Part shown: piece after piece, positions 10,304 to 18,982 of the stretch | Layout of the letters: each line of letters opens with the position of its first letter | Position numbering within the stretch: position 1 is the stretch's first letter | Source of the DNA: Ktedonobacterales bacterium | Lineage (GTDB): Bacteria; Chloroflexota; Ktedonobacteria; Ktedonobacterales; JADMIN01 | Length of the DNA stretch: 34,182 nucleotides | Direction: 5' to 3' | Assembly: GCA_025450405.1 (NCBI GenBank) | Contig: JANWHL010000066.1 | Coordinates: 1-34,182, forward strand | Program-made: the position numbers and the translations under genes | Notes under the pieces: model-generated | What the model saw: the letters and a program-made list of their open reading frames with translations, nothing else | Told to the model about the DNA's origin: nothing | Database searches by the model: none

Positions 10304-10396
10304 GGGTCCTCACCCCGGGCCCCTGGGGGTCCCGGGTCCTCGCCCCGGGCCCCTGGGGGTCCTCACCCCCGGCCCCTCTTCTTGCGAGAAGAGGGG
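10304..10396. repeat. Tandem repeats ending in palindrome (copy C)
   Basis: A ~30-bp unit starting GGGTCCTCACCCCGGGCCCC occurs at 10304 and 10334, and a partial third begins at 10357. The array ends in a hairpin: arm CCCCTCTTCT (10373-10382), loop TGCG, perfect complementary arm (10387-10396). The hairpin is of the same family as copies A, B and D-F. The tandem part could have arisen by slippage, or by repeated insertion of the left half of the element. Confidence 0.85.
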
Positions 10397-10504
10397 TCTG
10401 GACCGCGGCGCGAGCGGCCAAGGGCGAGCGTGGTGGTCTGGCGAGGATGCGGAATTGAAGTTCCGCGTGTCATCATGCTCTCGGCGCGGTATGGCTTAGC
10501 GAAC

Positions 10505-10604
10505 ACCGGCCTGTCCGCCGGTCATGCTTGGCCGGCGAATGGGCGAATAGCCCGAAGCCACCGGGCGGGCCCGGTGGTAACGCGAGCGGACACCCTGAAG
10601 GGTG
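10505..10604. repeat. Cluster of three perfect hairpins
   Basis: Three inverted repeats follow one another. ACCGGC / GCCGGT flank a 6-nt loop (10505-10522). CCACCGGGC / GCCCGGTGG flank two bases (10558-10577). CACCCT / AGGGTG flank GA (10591-10604). The last is followed by CGGCTAC. The cluster is intergenic with no reading frame preserved, as expected of an extragenic palindromic element or a structured RNA. Confidence 0.65.
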
Positions 10605-10628
10605 CGGCTACTTCCCACTCCTTCGCGG

Positions 10629-10660
10629 ACTCTGTGTCCTGTGTTTCCGCATTGTGAATT
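10629..10660. repeat. CTCTGTGTCCT element, copy 1
   Basis: CTCTGTGTCCT, then TGTGT, then CATTGTGAAT, overlapping the stop codon of the leftward gene. A second copy at 26932-26963 has the same blocks in the same order. Both follow a C-C-C-T-G-A-centred palindrome about 30-45 bp to the left, so they may be two copies of one longer element. Confidence 0.65.
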
Positions 10661-11657
10661 ATTCCGCCCTCTCCAGCCGGCGCACCGCCTCCGCTACCGC
10701 CAGGAAGCGCTCGAACCCATCAGCGCTCAGCACCGGATACTGCGTGAGCGGCCCCGGCGTCGCGCCATCATCCACGATGCAGGCCATGTGGCGCATGCCC
10801 GCCGCCCAGAGCGCCCGCAGCTCGCCGGCGACCTCCTCCGGCGTGCCGTGGAAGGGCCGCGTGCGCTTGGGGTCGGGGAAGCGGTCAGGGAGGCTCGCGG
10901 CGTCGGCCAGCGAGACCAGGCCAAAGCCCGTGCGCTCCAGCGTCGCCGGATCGCGCCCCTGCGCCCCGCACTCCTCGTCCACACGGCCAAAGACCTCGCG
11001 CAGCCGCTCCGCCTCGCCGGGATGCACCCGAAGGTTGTAGGCATTCGCCCAGCGGACGGACGCACGCATCATCCGCGGCCCCTCGCCGCCGATCCAGATC
11101 GGCGGTCCATTGGGGCGCGGGCCACGGATCCGGAGGACGGCGTCATCCGTGTGGTAGTACTGGCCCTGATACGTCACGTGCTCCCCACGCCCCAGCCGCG
11201 CGATGATCTCCACCGCCTCCTCGAAGCGGCCCGTCGGGTGGTCGGTCGGATAGCCAAAGGCCGACCAGCTCAGGTCGCGGTCCGGATAGCCCGCGCCCAG
11301 CCCCAGGATCAGCCGCCCGCCGCTGATCTCGTCCAGCGTGGCGGCCATCAGGGCGAGCAGGGCCGGCTCGCGGAACCCCGTGCAGGTCACCAGCGTCCCG
11401 ATCTGGATGCGGCTGGTCGCCTCGGCCAGCGCCGCGAGCAGGGTCCACGCGTCGCGACCACCCCACGTCGGATTCAACAGGAAGTGGTCCGGCAGCCAGA
11501 GGACATCCAGGCCGGCCGCCTCGCCGCGGCGCGCCAGGTCGCGGATCGCGCCCCACGACGGCGCTACGCCGTTCTGGTCCTCCCAGCCGGGCAGAAAGAC
11601 GCCCAGCGTCAGACGCTCGCGCTTACCGTTGCGCTCGGGATCGCTCTCGCTAACCAT
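10659..11657 (-). CDS. Luciferase-like (probably F420-dependent) oxidoreductase
   Basis: A 332-residue TIM-barrel flavin/F420 oxidoreductase of the bacterial luciferase-like superfamily. LGVFLPG begins the barrel. LDVLWLPDHFLL, IQIGTLVTC, the hallmark ISGGRLILGLGAGYPDRD and PPIWIGGEGPRMM are the expected strand and cofactor-loop motifs. Members oxidise or reduce diverse small molecules with F420 or FMN; the substrate here is unknown. The start at 11657 has GGGAGGTG about 5 nt upstream, whereas the longer open frame has none. It lies 41 bp downstream of the cupin gene on the same strand, so the two probably form an operon. No F420 biosynthesis gene is in the window, so cofactor preference is inferred from family resemblance only. 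Confidence 0.93.
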   Translation of the reverse strand: MVSESDPERNGKRERLTLGVFLPGWEDQNGVAPSWGAIRDLARRGEAAGLDVLWLPDHFLLNPTWGGRDAWTLLAALAEATSRIQIGTLVTCTGFREPALLALMAATLDEISGGRLILGLGAGYPDRDLSWSAFGYPTDHPTGRFEEAVEIIARLGRGEHVTYQGQYYHTDDAVLRIRGPRPNGPPIWIGGEGPRMMRASVRWANAYNLRVHPGEAERLREVFGRVDEECGAQGRDPATLERTGFGLVSLADAASLPDRFPDPKRTRPFHGTPEEVAGELRALWAAGMRHMACIVDDGATPGPLTQYPVLSADGFERFLAVAEAVRRLERAE

Positions 11658-11698
11658 GCGCGCACCTCCCCATGTATGCCGTTGCCCGCCGCGACGCT

Positions 11699-12367
11699 TC
11701 AGCCCGGCTCGCTCGCGCACGGCCTGTTCGCGTACGACGACCGGAAGGGGTGGACGAGGTCCCGCTCCGGCTCGAAACGGTGACGCCAGACGCAGCCCAC
11801 GTCGTTGCCCAGCAGGTGCAGTGAGATCGAGGGACCATCGTCCGTCGCCCGCACACGGTGGATGTCGCCCTCCGGCGGCAGTAGCTCGTAGAATTCGCCC
11901 GCCGCCAACGCCCGCCGTTCCACCTCCTCCACCCGCGCGGGGCCGTCATCCCCGCCGTCGTCGAGCCGGCGGTAGACCCATTCCGTCTGCGCGCCGCTAT
12001 ACATGCCCACCAGCCCCCAGGCCAGGTGGTCGTGCACCGGCGTGGTCGCCCCCGCCGGCAGCACCAGCGCCGACAGTGAGAGATCGCCCGACGCCGACTT
12101 GTAGACGAGGTATTGCCCGATGCCCTGGCCCATCCCGCTCGCCGCGTAGGGCTGGCGCAGCTCCTCCGGCAGCCAGGTCTGGTCGGCCAGCAGCTCCGCG
12201 AAGGCCGGGCGCAGCCGGCGTAACCGGCGCGACGGGTCGGGCTCGTCCGCCATCGCCCGCCGCACCGCGCCGATGAACGTCCGTAACACTGGCGACTCGA
12301 CCATGTACGCGTCCGCGGACCCAACAGCCGCGGGTCCAACATCCGCGGATCCGTGACCCGTACTCAC
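11699..12367 (-). CDS. Cupin metal-dependent enzyme, cysteine dioxygenase-like
   Basis: A 222-residue protein of the double-stranded beta-helix metal enzyme group related to cysteine dioxygenase (COG5553-like). LVLPAGATTPVHDHLAWGLVG provides the His-x-His metal-binding cupin motif; EFYELLPPEGDIHRVRA supplies the second motif with another His; SISLHLLGND follows. The helical N-terminal part (LRTFIGAVRRAM) fits the family. The start is placed at a GTG (12367) because GGGAGGTG lies 4 nt upstream. The ATG at 12304, 21 codons later, has no site but starts the conserved protein, so it is the alternative. The 21 extra codons consist of short repeats. The luciferase-like gene follows after 41 bp. The substrate may be a thiol or another small acid; unproven. 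Confidence 0.85.
   Translation of the reverse strand: MSTGHGSADVGPAAVGSADAYMVESPVLRTFIGAVRRAMADEPDPSRRLRRLRPAFAELLADQTWLPEELRQPYAASGMGQGIGQYLVYKSASGDLSLSALVLPAGATTPVHDHLAWGLVGMYSGAQTEWVYRRLDDGGDDGPARVEEVERRALAAGEFYELLPPEGDIHRVRATDDGPSISLHLLGNDVGCVWRHRFEPERDLVHPFRSSYANRPCASEPG
12310..12356. repeat. Short degenerate repeats in the cupin N-terminus
   Basis: Three ~16-bp units built around CCGCGGA/GYCC follow each other (CCGCGGACCCAACA, CCGCGGGTCCAACA, CCGCGGATCCGTGA). They encode the low-complexity segment between the GTG and ATG start candidates of the cupin gene, suggesting recent tandem growth of a non-conserved leader peptide or leader RNA. Confidence 0.6.
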
Positions 12368-12706
12368 GCCGCACCTCCCGACACCGCGTGCCACCCTATG
12401 CCACCACGCATCACCGCGATGGGGCATACTATCATCCGCATGGACCTGACCGCCCGATCCGCGGCGCGCCCTCCATGGCGACGCTCCCACTGGGCGCGCC
12501 TCCAACCAGGTGGGGGCGAGCGCGAGTCTCGGCGCGGCGTGGCGTCGTCGATCTCGCCAGGGGTCGGCGGTTGCGGCCGCGACGGCCATCCCCCAGATGG
12601 CCTCTGGATGGCCCACGGCCACGAAGGCGCCCGACGGCGACTGGGGGCCAGCGTTCAGTGAACGCCCCTGACGCCAGCGCGAGCCGGAGCGCGGGAGGTG
12701 CCCGCC
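12368..12706. other. Divergent intergenic region between cupin and methyltransferase
   Basis: In 339 bp I see no supported gene; small frames lack ribosome binding sites and family motifs. An A/T-richer patch around CATACTATCAT (12425-12435) could hold weak divergent -10 boxes, but no -35 matches. A palindrome at 12651-12666 lies 41 nt before the methyltransferase start. Confidence 0.6.
12651..12666. repeat. GCGTTC-type palindrome, copy 2
   Basis: GCGTTCAGTGAACGCC has 7-nt arms (GCGTTCA / TGAACGC) around one base. It matches the copy at 7691-7707 in all but one central base. Its place just upstream of a coding start suits an operator or a 5' hairpin. Confidence 0.4.
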
Positions 12707-13516
12707 ATGCCCGTCACGATCGACAACCGGTGGTACGACGACCTTGGCGATGAGTGGTGGGCGCCACATGGCCGGGTGGCGCTGCTGCGCCAGATGAACG
12801 ACGCCCGCGCGGCGTACTTCCGGCTGGTCTGTGCCCGCGCGCTCGGCCGGACCCCCACGGACGTCGGGGATCCGAGCGATCTCCACGGCCTGGGTGTGCT
12901 GGACGTCGGATGCGGCGGCGGCCACCTGGCGGAGGCGCTGGCCCAGGCAGGGGCCGAGGTGACCGGCGTCGACCGCTCGGCGTCGAGTGTCGCGGCGGCG
13001 CGCCGCCACGCCGCGGCCAGCGGGCTGGCGATCACGTACCACGCATGCGACGCGCTGGCGCTGCCCTTCGCGGACGCCGCCTTCGACGCCGTGCTCTCCT
13101 CCGACTTCCTGGAGCACGTCTCCGACCGGCTCGACGCGATCATCGCCGAGCAGGCGCGGGTGCTCCGGCCCGGCGGCGTCCTCGGCTTCGAGACGGTCAA
13201 CCGCACCTGGCGGGCGCGCGTCGTCCTGTTCTGGCTGGGGCAGCGGGTGTTGCGAATTGTTCCGCCGCGCACGCACGCGTCCCGGCTCTTCGTCCGCCCG
13301 GAAGAGGTCGCGACCTGCCTGGCGCGCCACGGTGTGCGGGTGGTCGAGACCCGCGGCCTCGTCCCGGCGCGCGGCCCGCTGGGATTCCTCCACGGCTACC
13401 TCACGCGCCGCGAGAGTGGCGGCTTCCGGCTGGGGGACGACCGCGCGATTTCGTATATTGGGTATGGCACCAAGGAGGCTGGCGTGGACTCTCCGCCAAC
13501 TCCGACCACTCAGTAA
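12707..13516 (+). CDS. UbiG-like class I SAM methyltransferase
   Basis: A 269-residue methyltransferase. The N-terminal VTIDNRWYDDLGDEWW is the typical opening of UbiG-like O-methyltransferases. VLDVGCGGGHLAEAL (about 64-78) is SAM-binding motif I, GVD supplies the acidic ribose-binding residue, and SSDFLEHVSD with RVLRPGGVLGFET are the later class I motifs. In proteobacteria UbiG methylates ubiquinone intermediates, but this neighbourhood holds no quinone genes and the likely host group uses menaquinone, so the substrate is open. GGGAGGTG lies 6 nt before the ATG at 12707; a GTG three codons earlier overlaps that site and is unlikely. A second methyltransferase gene follows 400 bp on. Confidence 0.92.
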   Translation: MPVTIDNRWYDDLGDEWWAPHGRVALLRQMNDARAAYFRLVCARALGRTPTDVGDPSDLHGLGVLDVGCGGGHLAEALAQAGAEVTGVDRSASSVAAARRHAAASGLAITYHACDALALPFADAAFDAVLSSDFLEHVSDRLDAIIAEQARVLRPGGVLGFETVNRTWRARVVLFWLGQRVLRIVPPRTHASRLFVRPEEVATCLARHGVRVVETRGLVPARGPLGFLHGYLTRRESGGFRLGDDRAISYIGYGTKEAGVDSPPTPTTQ

Positions 13517-13603
13517 GCCCCTCTTGTGGCCCACGAGAAATGCCAGTATATTGGTGGCGTTCGGGATGGCGCGAAAGGCGGGTCGTGGGCGAGAAAGGAT
13601 GGG

Positions 13604-13852
13604 GTGAGGCATGGACGAGCACGTGAGACGGACATTGTCGTGGCCGCTCAGCACCTGGCCGATCTGCTCGCCGCGCCGGCAGTGGACCGGGACGAGCTCA
13701 AGCGGGCATTTCAACCGTTCAGGGGACGGTCCGAGCGCACGACGGATGAACAGCTCGCGGAGGCCATGAGGGTGCTCACGGCCACCTTGCCAAAGCTTGA
13801 CATCGAGCGGCCGGGATATGCCGCGATGTGGTGGGGCGAGGAGGCGCCCTGA
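13604..13852 (+). CDS. Small hypothetical protein
   Basis: An unrecognised reading frame of about 82 codons. The stretch TDIVVAAQHLADLLAAPAVDRDELKRAFQPF through ERPGYAAMWWGEEAP has normal third-position G+C and reads as a soluble, mostly helical protein ending in an aromatic tail. The start is uncertain: a GTG at 13604 has AAGGA 4 nt upstream, while an earlier GTG at 13526 has no site and the extra residues look non-coding. An ATG at 13611 in another frame also follows that site but gives a poor product. It lies between two methyltransferase genes, 87 bp after the first and 66 bp before the second. It could be a short regulator, a toxin/antitoxin-size protein or a remnant. Confidence 0.5.
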   Translation: MRHGRARETDIVVAAQHLADLLAAPAVDRDELKRAFQPFRGRSERTTDEQLAEAMRVLTATLPKLDIERPGYAAMWWGEEAP

Positions 13853-13918
13853 AGGACGCGGCGCATCCCCCAGAGGTCAATCCAGAAGCGGCATGAGACA
13901 GCGTACGACGGAGATCAC

Positions 13919-14731
13919 ATGGCAGACTACCTGCTCGACAACGCCTGGCACGAGCAACGCCAGCGATTGGCCGGCCTGGAGGCGTGGTTCGATCCCGGCA
14001 CCATCCGCCACCTGGAGCGCCTGGGCGTGGGGGACGGCTGGCGCTGTCTGGAGGTGGGTGGAGGCGGCGGCTCGATCGCGGCGTGGCTCGCGGCACGTGT
14101 CGGGCCGCGCGGCCACGTCCTCGCGACCGATCTCGATACGCGCTTCCTGGAGGCGCTCGACCTGCCGCATCTCGAGGTGCGCCGCCACGACCTCTTGGTG
14201 GACGACCTGCCATCTGGCACGTTCAATCTCGTCCACGCGCGCTTCGTGCTGGAGCACCTGGCCGACCGCGCGCCGGCGCTGCGCCGCATGGTGGACGCTC
14301 TCGCACCAGGGGGATGGCTGCTCGCGGAGGAGACCGATTCCGTCTCGTGGCTGCCCGCGCCTGGTGTCGATCCCGAGCACGCGCGGCGCTTCACGCGCTT
14401 CACCGATGCTTTCACGCGCCTCTGCGCCGCCAGCGGGGCGGACGCCTTCGCCGGCCGGCGCGCCTATGGCGAGCTGGGCGCCCTTGGTCTCGACGCGATC
14501 GACGCCGAGGGGCGTGTCTTCATGGTGCGCGGCGGCACGCCCAACGCCGAGGTCTGGCGCCTGACCGCTGCGCAGGTGGCCGACCGGCTCGTCGCCGCTG
14601 GCTATCTGGATGCCGCCGAGATGCCCGCCATCCTCGCGCTCTTCCGCGACCCCACGTTCGTCTGGATGGAGGCGCTGGTGATGGCCGCCTGGGGCCGGCG
14701 CCCGGCGGACGAAGGCGCCGGCTCACGCTAG
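13919..14731 (+). CDS. Class I SAM-dependent methyltransferase
   Basis: A 270-residue methyltransferase with motif I CLEVGGGGGSIAAWLA (about 43-58), the acidic residue in ATDLDTRFLE, HDLLVDDLPSGTFNLVHARF for motifs II/III, and LAPGGWLLAEE at motif IV. The C-terminal third, from about residue 150, is helical and lacks known signatures; it probably binds the substrate, which is unknown. GGAG lies 6 nt upstream of the ATG. Sequence identity to the neighbouring UbiG-like enzyme is low outside the fold motifs, so this is not a recent tandem duplicate. The stop codon sits in the loop of a strong hairpin (14714-14739). Confidence 0.92.
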   Translation: MADYLLDNAWHEQRQRLAGLEAWFDPGTIRHLERLGVGDGWRCLEVGGGGGSIAAWLAARVGPRGHVLATDLDTRFLEALDLPHLEVRRHDLLVDDLPSGTFNLVHARFVLEHLADRAPALRRMVDALAPGGWLLAEETDSVSWLPAPGVDPEHARRFTRFTDAFTRLCAASGADAFAGRRAYGELGALGLDAIDAEGRVFMVRGGTPNAEVWRLTAAQVADRLVAAGYLDAAEMPAILALFRDPTFVWMEALVMAAWGRRPADEGAGSR

Positions 14732-14739
14732 CCGGCGCC
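14714..14739. terminator. Hairpin terminator between convergent genes
   Basis: GGCGCCGGC and its perfect complement GCCGGCGCC flank an 8-nt loop, which contains most of the methyltransferase stop codon. The leftward DinB-type gene ends 32 bp further on. No T-run follows. The placement suits a bidirectional or Rho-assisted stop. Confidence 0.5.
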
Positions 14740-14771
14740 CTGGTCCTGGCGATGAATGGTATCGTTCGCGA

Positions 14772-15266
14772 TCAGCCGGGGAAATCGGTCGCGACGCCGT
14801 GCATGCCGAGGGTGAGCGAGACCTCGCCGCCGTGGTGCAGGTCGTGTTCGAGCACGTGCCAGACCACCCAGGCGCGCGAGAGATCCACCTTCTCGCCGTC
14901 CCAGTCGTCGACAAAGATCTTGCGCATGTCGTCGGGACTCCAGCGGGCCAGGCAATCGGTCATGCACTGCCAGGTGTCATCCAGACCCCTGGCGAGCTCG
15001 GCGGCGGTGCGCGCCGGCGCGTCCGACACGTCCCACTGTACCTCCGCCTTCACGTCCGCGCTGCCCTGCTCGCCCAGGAAATCCGTGAACCAGCCGGCAC
15101 GGCAGCCGATGATGTGCGCGACGTTCTCGCCGATGGAGCGCAGGTTTGGCGCGGCACGCAGGGTGAGTTGCTCGGCGGTGAGCGGCGCGACCGACGTCTT
15201 GATATGGTCCTGATAGCGCTTCCAGTTGTCGTAGATCGTCGTGAGCATGAAGTTGTCGTCAGCCAT
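14772..15266 (-). CDS. DinB-superfamily protein
   Basis: A 164-residue four-helix-bundle protein of the DinB/YfiT-like superfamily. ENVAHIIGCRAG supplies His51, and VLEHDLHHGGE supplies His141 and His145; together these form the usual metal triad (His ... His-x3-His). The spacing and length fit single-domain members. Such proteins act as metal-dependent thiol transferases (bacillithiol or mycothiol S-transferases) or damage-inducible proteins of unknown action; which applies cannot be told. The start at 15266 has AGGAGA 8 nt upstream, and the longer open frame has nothing. It is transcribed alone, divergently from the alpha/beta hydrolase and convergently with the methyltransferase. Confidence 0.9.
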   Translation of the reverse strand: MADDNFMLTTIYDNWKRYQDHIKTSVAPLTAEQLTLRAAPNLRSIGENVAHIIGCRAGWFTDFLGEQGSADVKAEVQWDVSDAPARTAAELARGLDDTWQCMTDCLARWSPDDMRKIFVDDWDGEKVDLSRAWVVWHVLEHDLHHGGEVSLTLGMHGVATDFPG

Positions 15267-15465
15267 TTGCCTCGTCTCCTTGTCTGGCACTGATGGACCT
15301 CGTGGACCGCGCCTTCGCCAGCATCCCACACGCGCCGACCCGCCGTCCAGCCGTGGCGAACCGCGGCTTCCCCGAACTGGCGCGTTGACGCGGCGCTAGA
15401 CAGCGGGCGTATTCCCGGACTCCGCGCTCGCGACCCGTACCGCGCCGCGTGACCGCCCGCGCGCG

Positions 15466-15471
15466 TATACT
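15466..15471 (+). promoter_or_regulatory. Probable -10 box of the hydrolase gene
   Basis: TATACT in G+C-rich DNA, 200 nt upstream of the hydrolase ATG. No clear -35 is seen at 16-18 bp. If used, the transcript would contain both palindromes at 15528-15642 in its leader. Confidence 0.4.
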
Positions 15472-15527
15472 GGACGGCGACGCGGTACGGCGATCCGGTA
15501 CGGCGATCCGATTCCGACCGCGCAAAG

Positions 15528-15570
15528 CCCCTTTCCCGTCGCAACGGGGTTGGGGGGAAGGGACCCGCTG
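15528..15570. repeat. Dispersed palindrome, copy D
   Basis: Arms CCCCTTTCCCGT and ACGGGGTTGGGG around loop CGCA; ten of twelve pairs form, counting one G-T. It is followed by GGGGAAGGGACCC exactly as in copy A. Copy E lies 30 bp to the right with the same loop. Confidence 0.8.
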
Positions 15571-15597
15571 ACCAGCCACTGGCCGCTGCGAGTCTGG

Positions 15598-15642
15598 CTC
15601 CCCTCTCCCGTCGCAACGGGGGAGGGGCTCGGGGAGGGGGCA
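15598..15642. repeat. Dispersed palindrome, copy E
   Basis: Arms CCCCTCTCCCGT (15600-15611) and ACGGGGGAGGGG (15616-15627) around loop CGCA pair over 12 positions with one G-T. It is followed by CTCGGGGAGGGGG. It ends about 20 nt before the ribosome binding site of the hydrolase gene, so in RNA it would be a leader hairpin. Confidence 0.85.
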
Positions 15643-15669
15643 CACATCCAACCACCATCAGGAGAGCCG

Positions 15670-16503
15670 ATGCCTCCCACGACCGAGCGCGACATCGAGG
15701 CCAACGGGATCCGCATCCACTGCGTGGAGGCCGGCGCCGGCGAGCCGCTGCTGCTTTTGCACGGCGGCATGGCCTCCACCAGCGCCGTCTGGGCCGGCTA
15801 TGGCTGGAGCTGGTACGACGCGCTGCCCGCCTTCGCGCGCCATTTCCACGTGATCGCGCCCGACACGCGCGGCCATGGCCGCACCCGGAATCCCGGCGTG
15901 CCGATGAGCTATTCGCTGCTCGCCGACGACTGGGCCGCCCTGATCGCCGCGCTCGGCCTGGAGCGCCCTTTTGTCTGCGGCTTCAGCGACGGAGGCATCG
16001 CCGCCACCGTGATGGCCATCCGCCACCCCGGCAGCGCCCGCGCGCTGGTCAACGTCGCCGGCTACGACGTCTTCAACCCCGCGTCCCACGGCTTCGTGCG
16101 CCTGCGCCGCCGCATGGGCGGCTCCCCCGACGCCACCGCCGCCAATCCCGAGTACTTCGCGGGGAAGAGCGCCGGCCAGGAGTGGTTCAGCCGCTTCGTG
16201 CGCGACCTCGACGCGGCGCAGGGAGACGGCGCCTGGCGGTCGCTGCTACGCGATGTCTTCCCCATGTGGACCGAGCCGATGGCCTACACCCATGCGGACT
16301 GGGCCGCGATCGCCGTCCCTACCCTGATCGTCGTCGGCGACCACGACTACTACTGCACGCCCGAGGACGGCGTGGCCGCCTACCGCGCGCTGCCACACGG
16401 CGAGCTCTGCATCCTGCCCGGTCTCGACCACACCATCAGCCCGCTGGTGCGCCAGGTGGCTCTGGATTTCCTCCGGCGCCAGGGGCCCAGTGCGGAGGCG
16501 TAG
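15670..16503 (+). CDS. Alpha/beta-fold hydrolase
   Basis: A 277-residue soluble hydrolase. LLLLHGGM forms the oxyanion hole. GFSDGG is the nucleophile elbow with Ser106. VVGDHDYYC carries the acid of the triad and GLDHTISP the catalytic His, close to the C-terminus. Order and spacing fit the alpha/beta hydrolase fold; substrates in this group range from esters to lactones and peroxides and cannot be told from sequence. AGGAG lies 5-6 nt before the ATG at 15670. An upstream open frame extends through the palindrome repeats but is not coding. It is probably monocistronic: fmt begins 147 bp later. Confidence 0.93.
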   Translation: MPPTTERDIEANGIRIHCVEAGAGEPLLLLHGGMASTSAVWAGYGWSWYDALPAFARHFHVIAPDTRGHGRTRNPGVPMSYSLLADDWAALIAALGLERPFVCGFSDGGIAATVMAIRHPGSARALVNVAGYDVFNPASHGFVRLRRRMGGSPDATAANPEYFAGKSAGQEWFSRFVRDLDAAQGDGAWRSLLRDVFPMWTEPMAYTHADWAAIAVPTLIVVGDHDYYCTPEDGVAAYRALPHGELCILPGLDHTISPLVRQVALDFLRRQGPSAEA

Positions 16504-16650
16504 CGCCAGCGCGCGCGGGGCGCTCGCCGTGGTACGCTGCTCTTCCGTGACCCCCACCGGATCGCGACTTGCGGTCAGCGGCATCACCGCCCCGTGTCGC
16601 GCGGCATCATCGTCGGTCGCGACCTCTCCACCGGCAGACAGAGGCACACG

Positions 16651-17757
16651 ATGTTCAGTCCGCATCTCCCCGCGTCGGGTCTGGAAACGCGCGTCGTCTT
16701 CATGGGCACGCCCGAGTTCGCCATGCCCTCGCTTCGCGCGCTGGCCGCCAACGCGGCGCCTGGTCGCCTCTGGCCTGGCGGTCTCGACCTCGTCGGCGTG
16801 GTGACACGGCCCGATAAACCCTCTGGCCGCGGTCAGACGACACTGCCCTCGCCCATCAAGGCGACCGCCCAGGAGCTGGGCGTGCCGGTCTATCAGCCGG
16901 GTCCCCTGCGCCGACCCGAGGCGCTCACCATGCTGCGCCGGCTCGCGCCGAACTTGATCGTCGTCGCCGCCTTTGGCCAGATTCTGCCGCCGGAGGTCCT
17001 CCGCCTGCCGGAGCGCGGCTGCCTGAATGTGCATGCCTCGCTGCTCCCGCGGCACCGCGGCGCCTCGCCGGTCGCCGCCGCCATCCTCGCGGGCGATACC
17101 ACCGCTGGCGTGACCCTCATGCTGATGGACGAGGGGCTCGATACCGGCCCCATCCTCGCCCAACGCGCCACCACAATCGCGCCGGACGAGACCACTGGCG
17201 AGCTCACCACGCGCCTGGCCGACCTGGGCGCGGAGCTGCTGGTCGCGCTGCTGCCGCGCTGGCTGGCTGGGGGCATCGCGCCCGCCGCGCAGGAGCCGGC
17301 GGAGGCCACCATGAGTCACCTGCTGCGCAAGGAGGACGGCCAGATCGACTGGACGCGGCCCGCGGCCGCGATCGCGCACCAGGTGCGCGCCTATGCGCCC
17401 TGGCCCGGCGCCTTTACCACCTGGCGTGGCCGCCAGCTCAAGGTGCTGCGCGCGCGGCCGGTCCCGATTCTCGACGCGCCGGCAGATGGTCCCGCGCTGG
17501 AGCCCGGCACCGTCTTCAAGGAGCCCGGCGCCGGCGCGAGCGGCCGGCCATACGTCGCCACTGGCGGACCCGAGGCGCTGGCGCTGGAGATCGTACAATT
17601 GGAGGGAAAGCGGGCCCTCCCCGCCGATGAGTTCCTGCGCGGCCAGGCCGCGATCCTCGGCGCGCGGCTGGGCGTGCCGCCTGATTCCGCCCCACCCGAG
17701 CCCGCGCCCGAGCCGTCATCCGCGTCCCCGGACGACGCCCCGACGGCGGCGCCCTGA
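16651..17757 (+). CDS. fmt: Methionyl-tRNA formyltransferase
   Basis: Adds a formyl group from 10-formyltetrahydrofolate to Met-tRNA(fMet), making the bacterial initiator tRNA. The 368-residue length is slightly above the usual ~315. RVVFMGTPEFAMPSLRAL opens the nucleotide-binding-like N-terminal domain; LNVHASLLPRHRGASPV (about 125-142) holds the catalytic Asn/His region, and GVTLMLMDEGLDTGPIL completes the formyl-transfer site. The C-terminal OB-like domain includes WPGAFTTWRGRQLKVLRA. The last ~25 residues are a Pro/Ala/Ser/Glu-rich tail that accounts for part of the extra length. AGAGG lies 7 nt before the ATG. The peptide deformylase gene usually next to fmt is absent; instead rlmN follows after 13 bp, forming a translation-related pair. 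Confidence 0.97.
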   Translation: MFSPHLPASGLETRVVFMGTPEFAMPSLRALAANAAPGRLWPGGLDLVGVVTRPDKPSGRGQTTLPSPIKATAQELGVPVYQPGPLRRPEALTMLRRLAPNLIVVAAFGQILPPEVLRLPERGCLNVHASLLPRHRGASPVAAAILAGDTTAGVTLMLMDEGLDTGPILAQRATTIAPDETTGELTTRLADLGAELLVALLPRWLAGGIAPAAQEPAEATMSHLLRKEDGQIDWTRPAAAIAHQVRAYAPWPGAFTTWRGRQLKVLRARPVPILDAPADGPALEPGTVFKEPGAGASGRPYVATGGPEALALEIVQLEGKRALPADEFLRGQAAILGARLGVPPDSAPPEPAPEPSSASPDDAPTAAP

Positions 17758-17770
17758 GTTGATCCACCAC

Positions 17771-18982
<1,212 letters not shown>

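Larger units (their letters stand above)
10295..10658. other. Repeat-rich intergenic region
   Basis: No gene is visible in these 364 bp. It is almost wholly made of repeat structures: tandem ~30-bp units ending in a palindrome (10304-10396), a run of three perfect hairpins (10505-10604), and a CTCTGTGTCCT-type element (10629-10660) that runs into the stop codon of the leftward oxidoreductase gene. Between the hairpins, short frames translate into nothing recognisable. Confidence 0.75.
15267..15669. other. Divergent intergenic region with two palindromes
   Basis: No gene is supported in these 403 bp. It holds a plus-strand TATACT (15466-15471), a 13-bp tandem duplication CGGTACGGCGATC (15483-15508) and two members of the dispersed palindrome family (15528-15570 and 15598-15642), the second ending just before the hydrolase ribosome binding site. 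Confidence 0.7.

Noticed and set aside
10304-10396. CRISPR-like array
   Set aside because: Units are directly adjacent without spacers, only two and a half copies, and no cas gene is present.
12707-13516. Ubiquinone biosynthesis from the UbiG-like motif
   Set aside because: No other ubiquinone gene is nearby, and the likely host group uses menaquinone, so only the methyltransferase fold is supported.
11699-13714. A 671-codon leftward open frame covering the methyltransferase gene
   Set aside because: Only its last ~222 codons are a real cupin protein, with a ribosome binding site at 12367. The rest is antisense to the UbiG-like gene and has no motifs.
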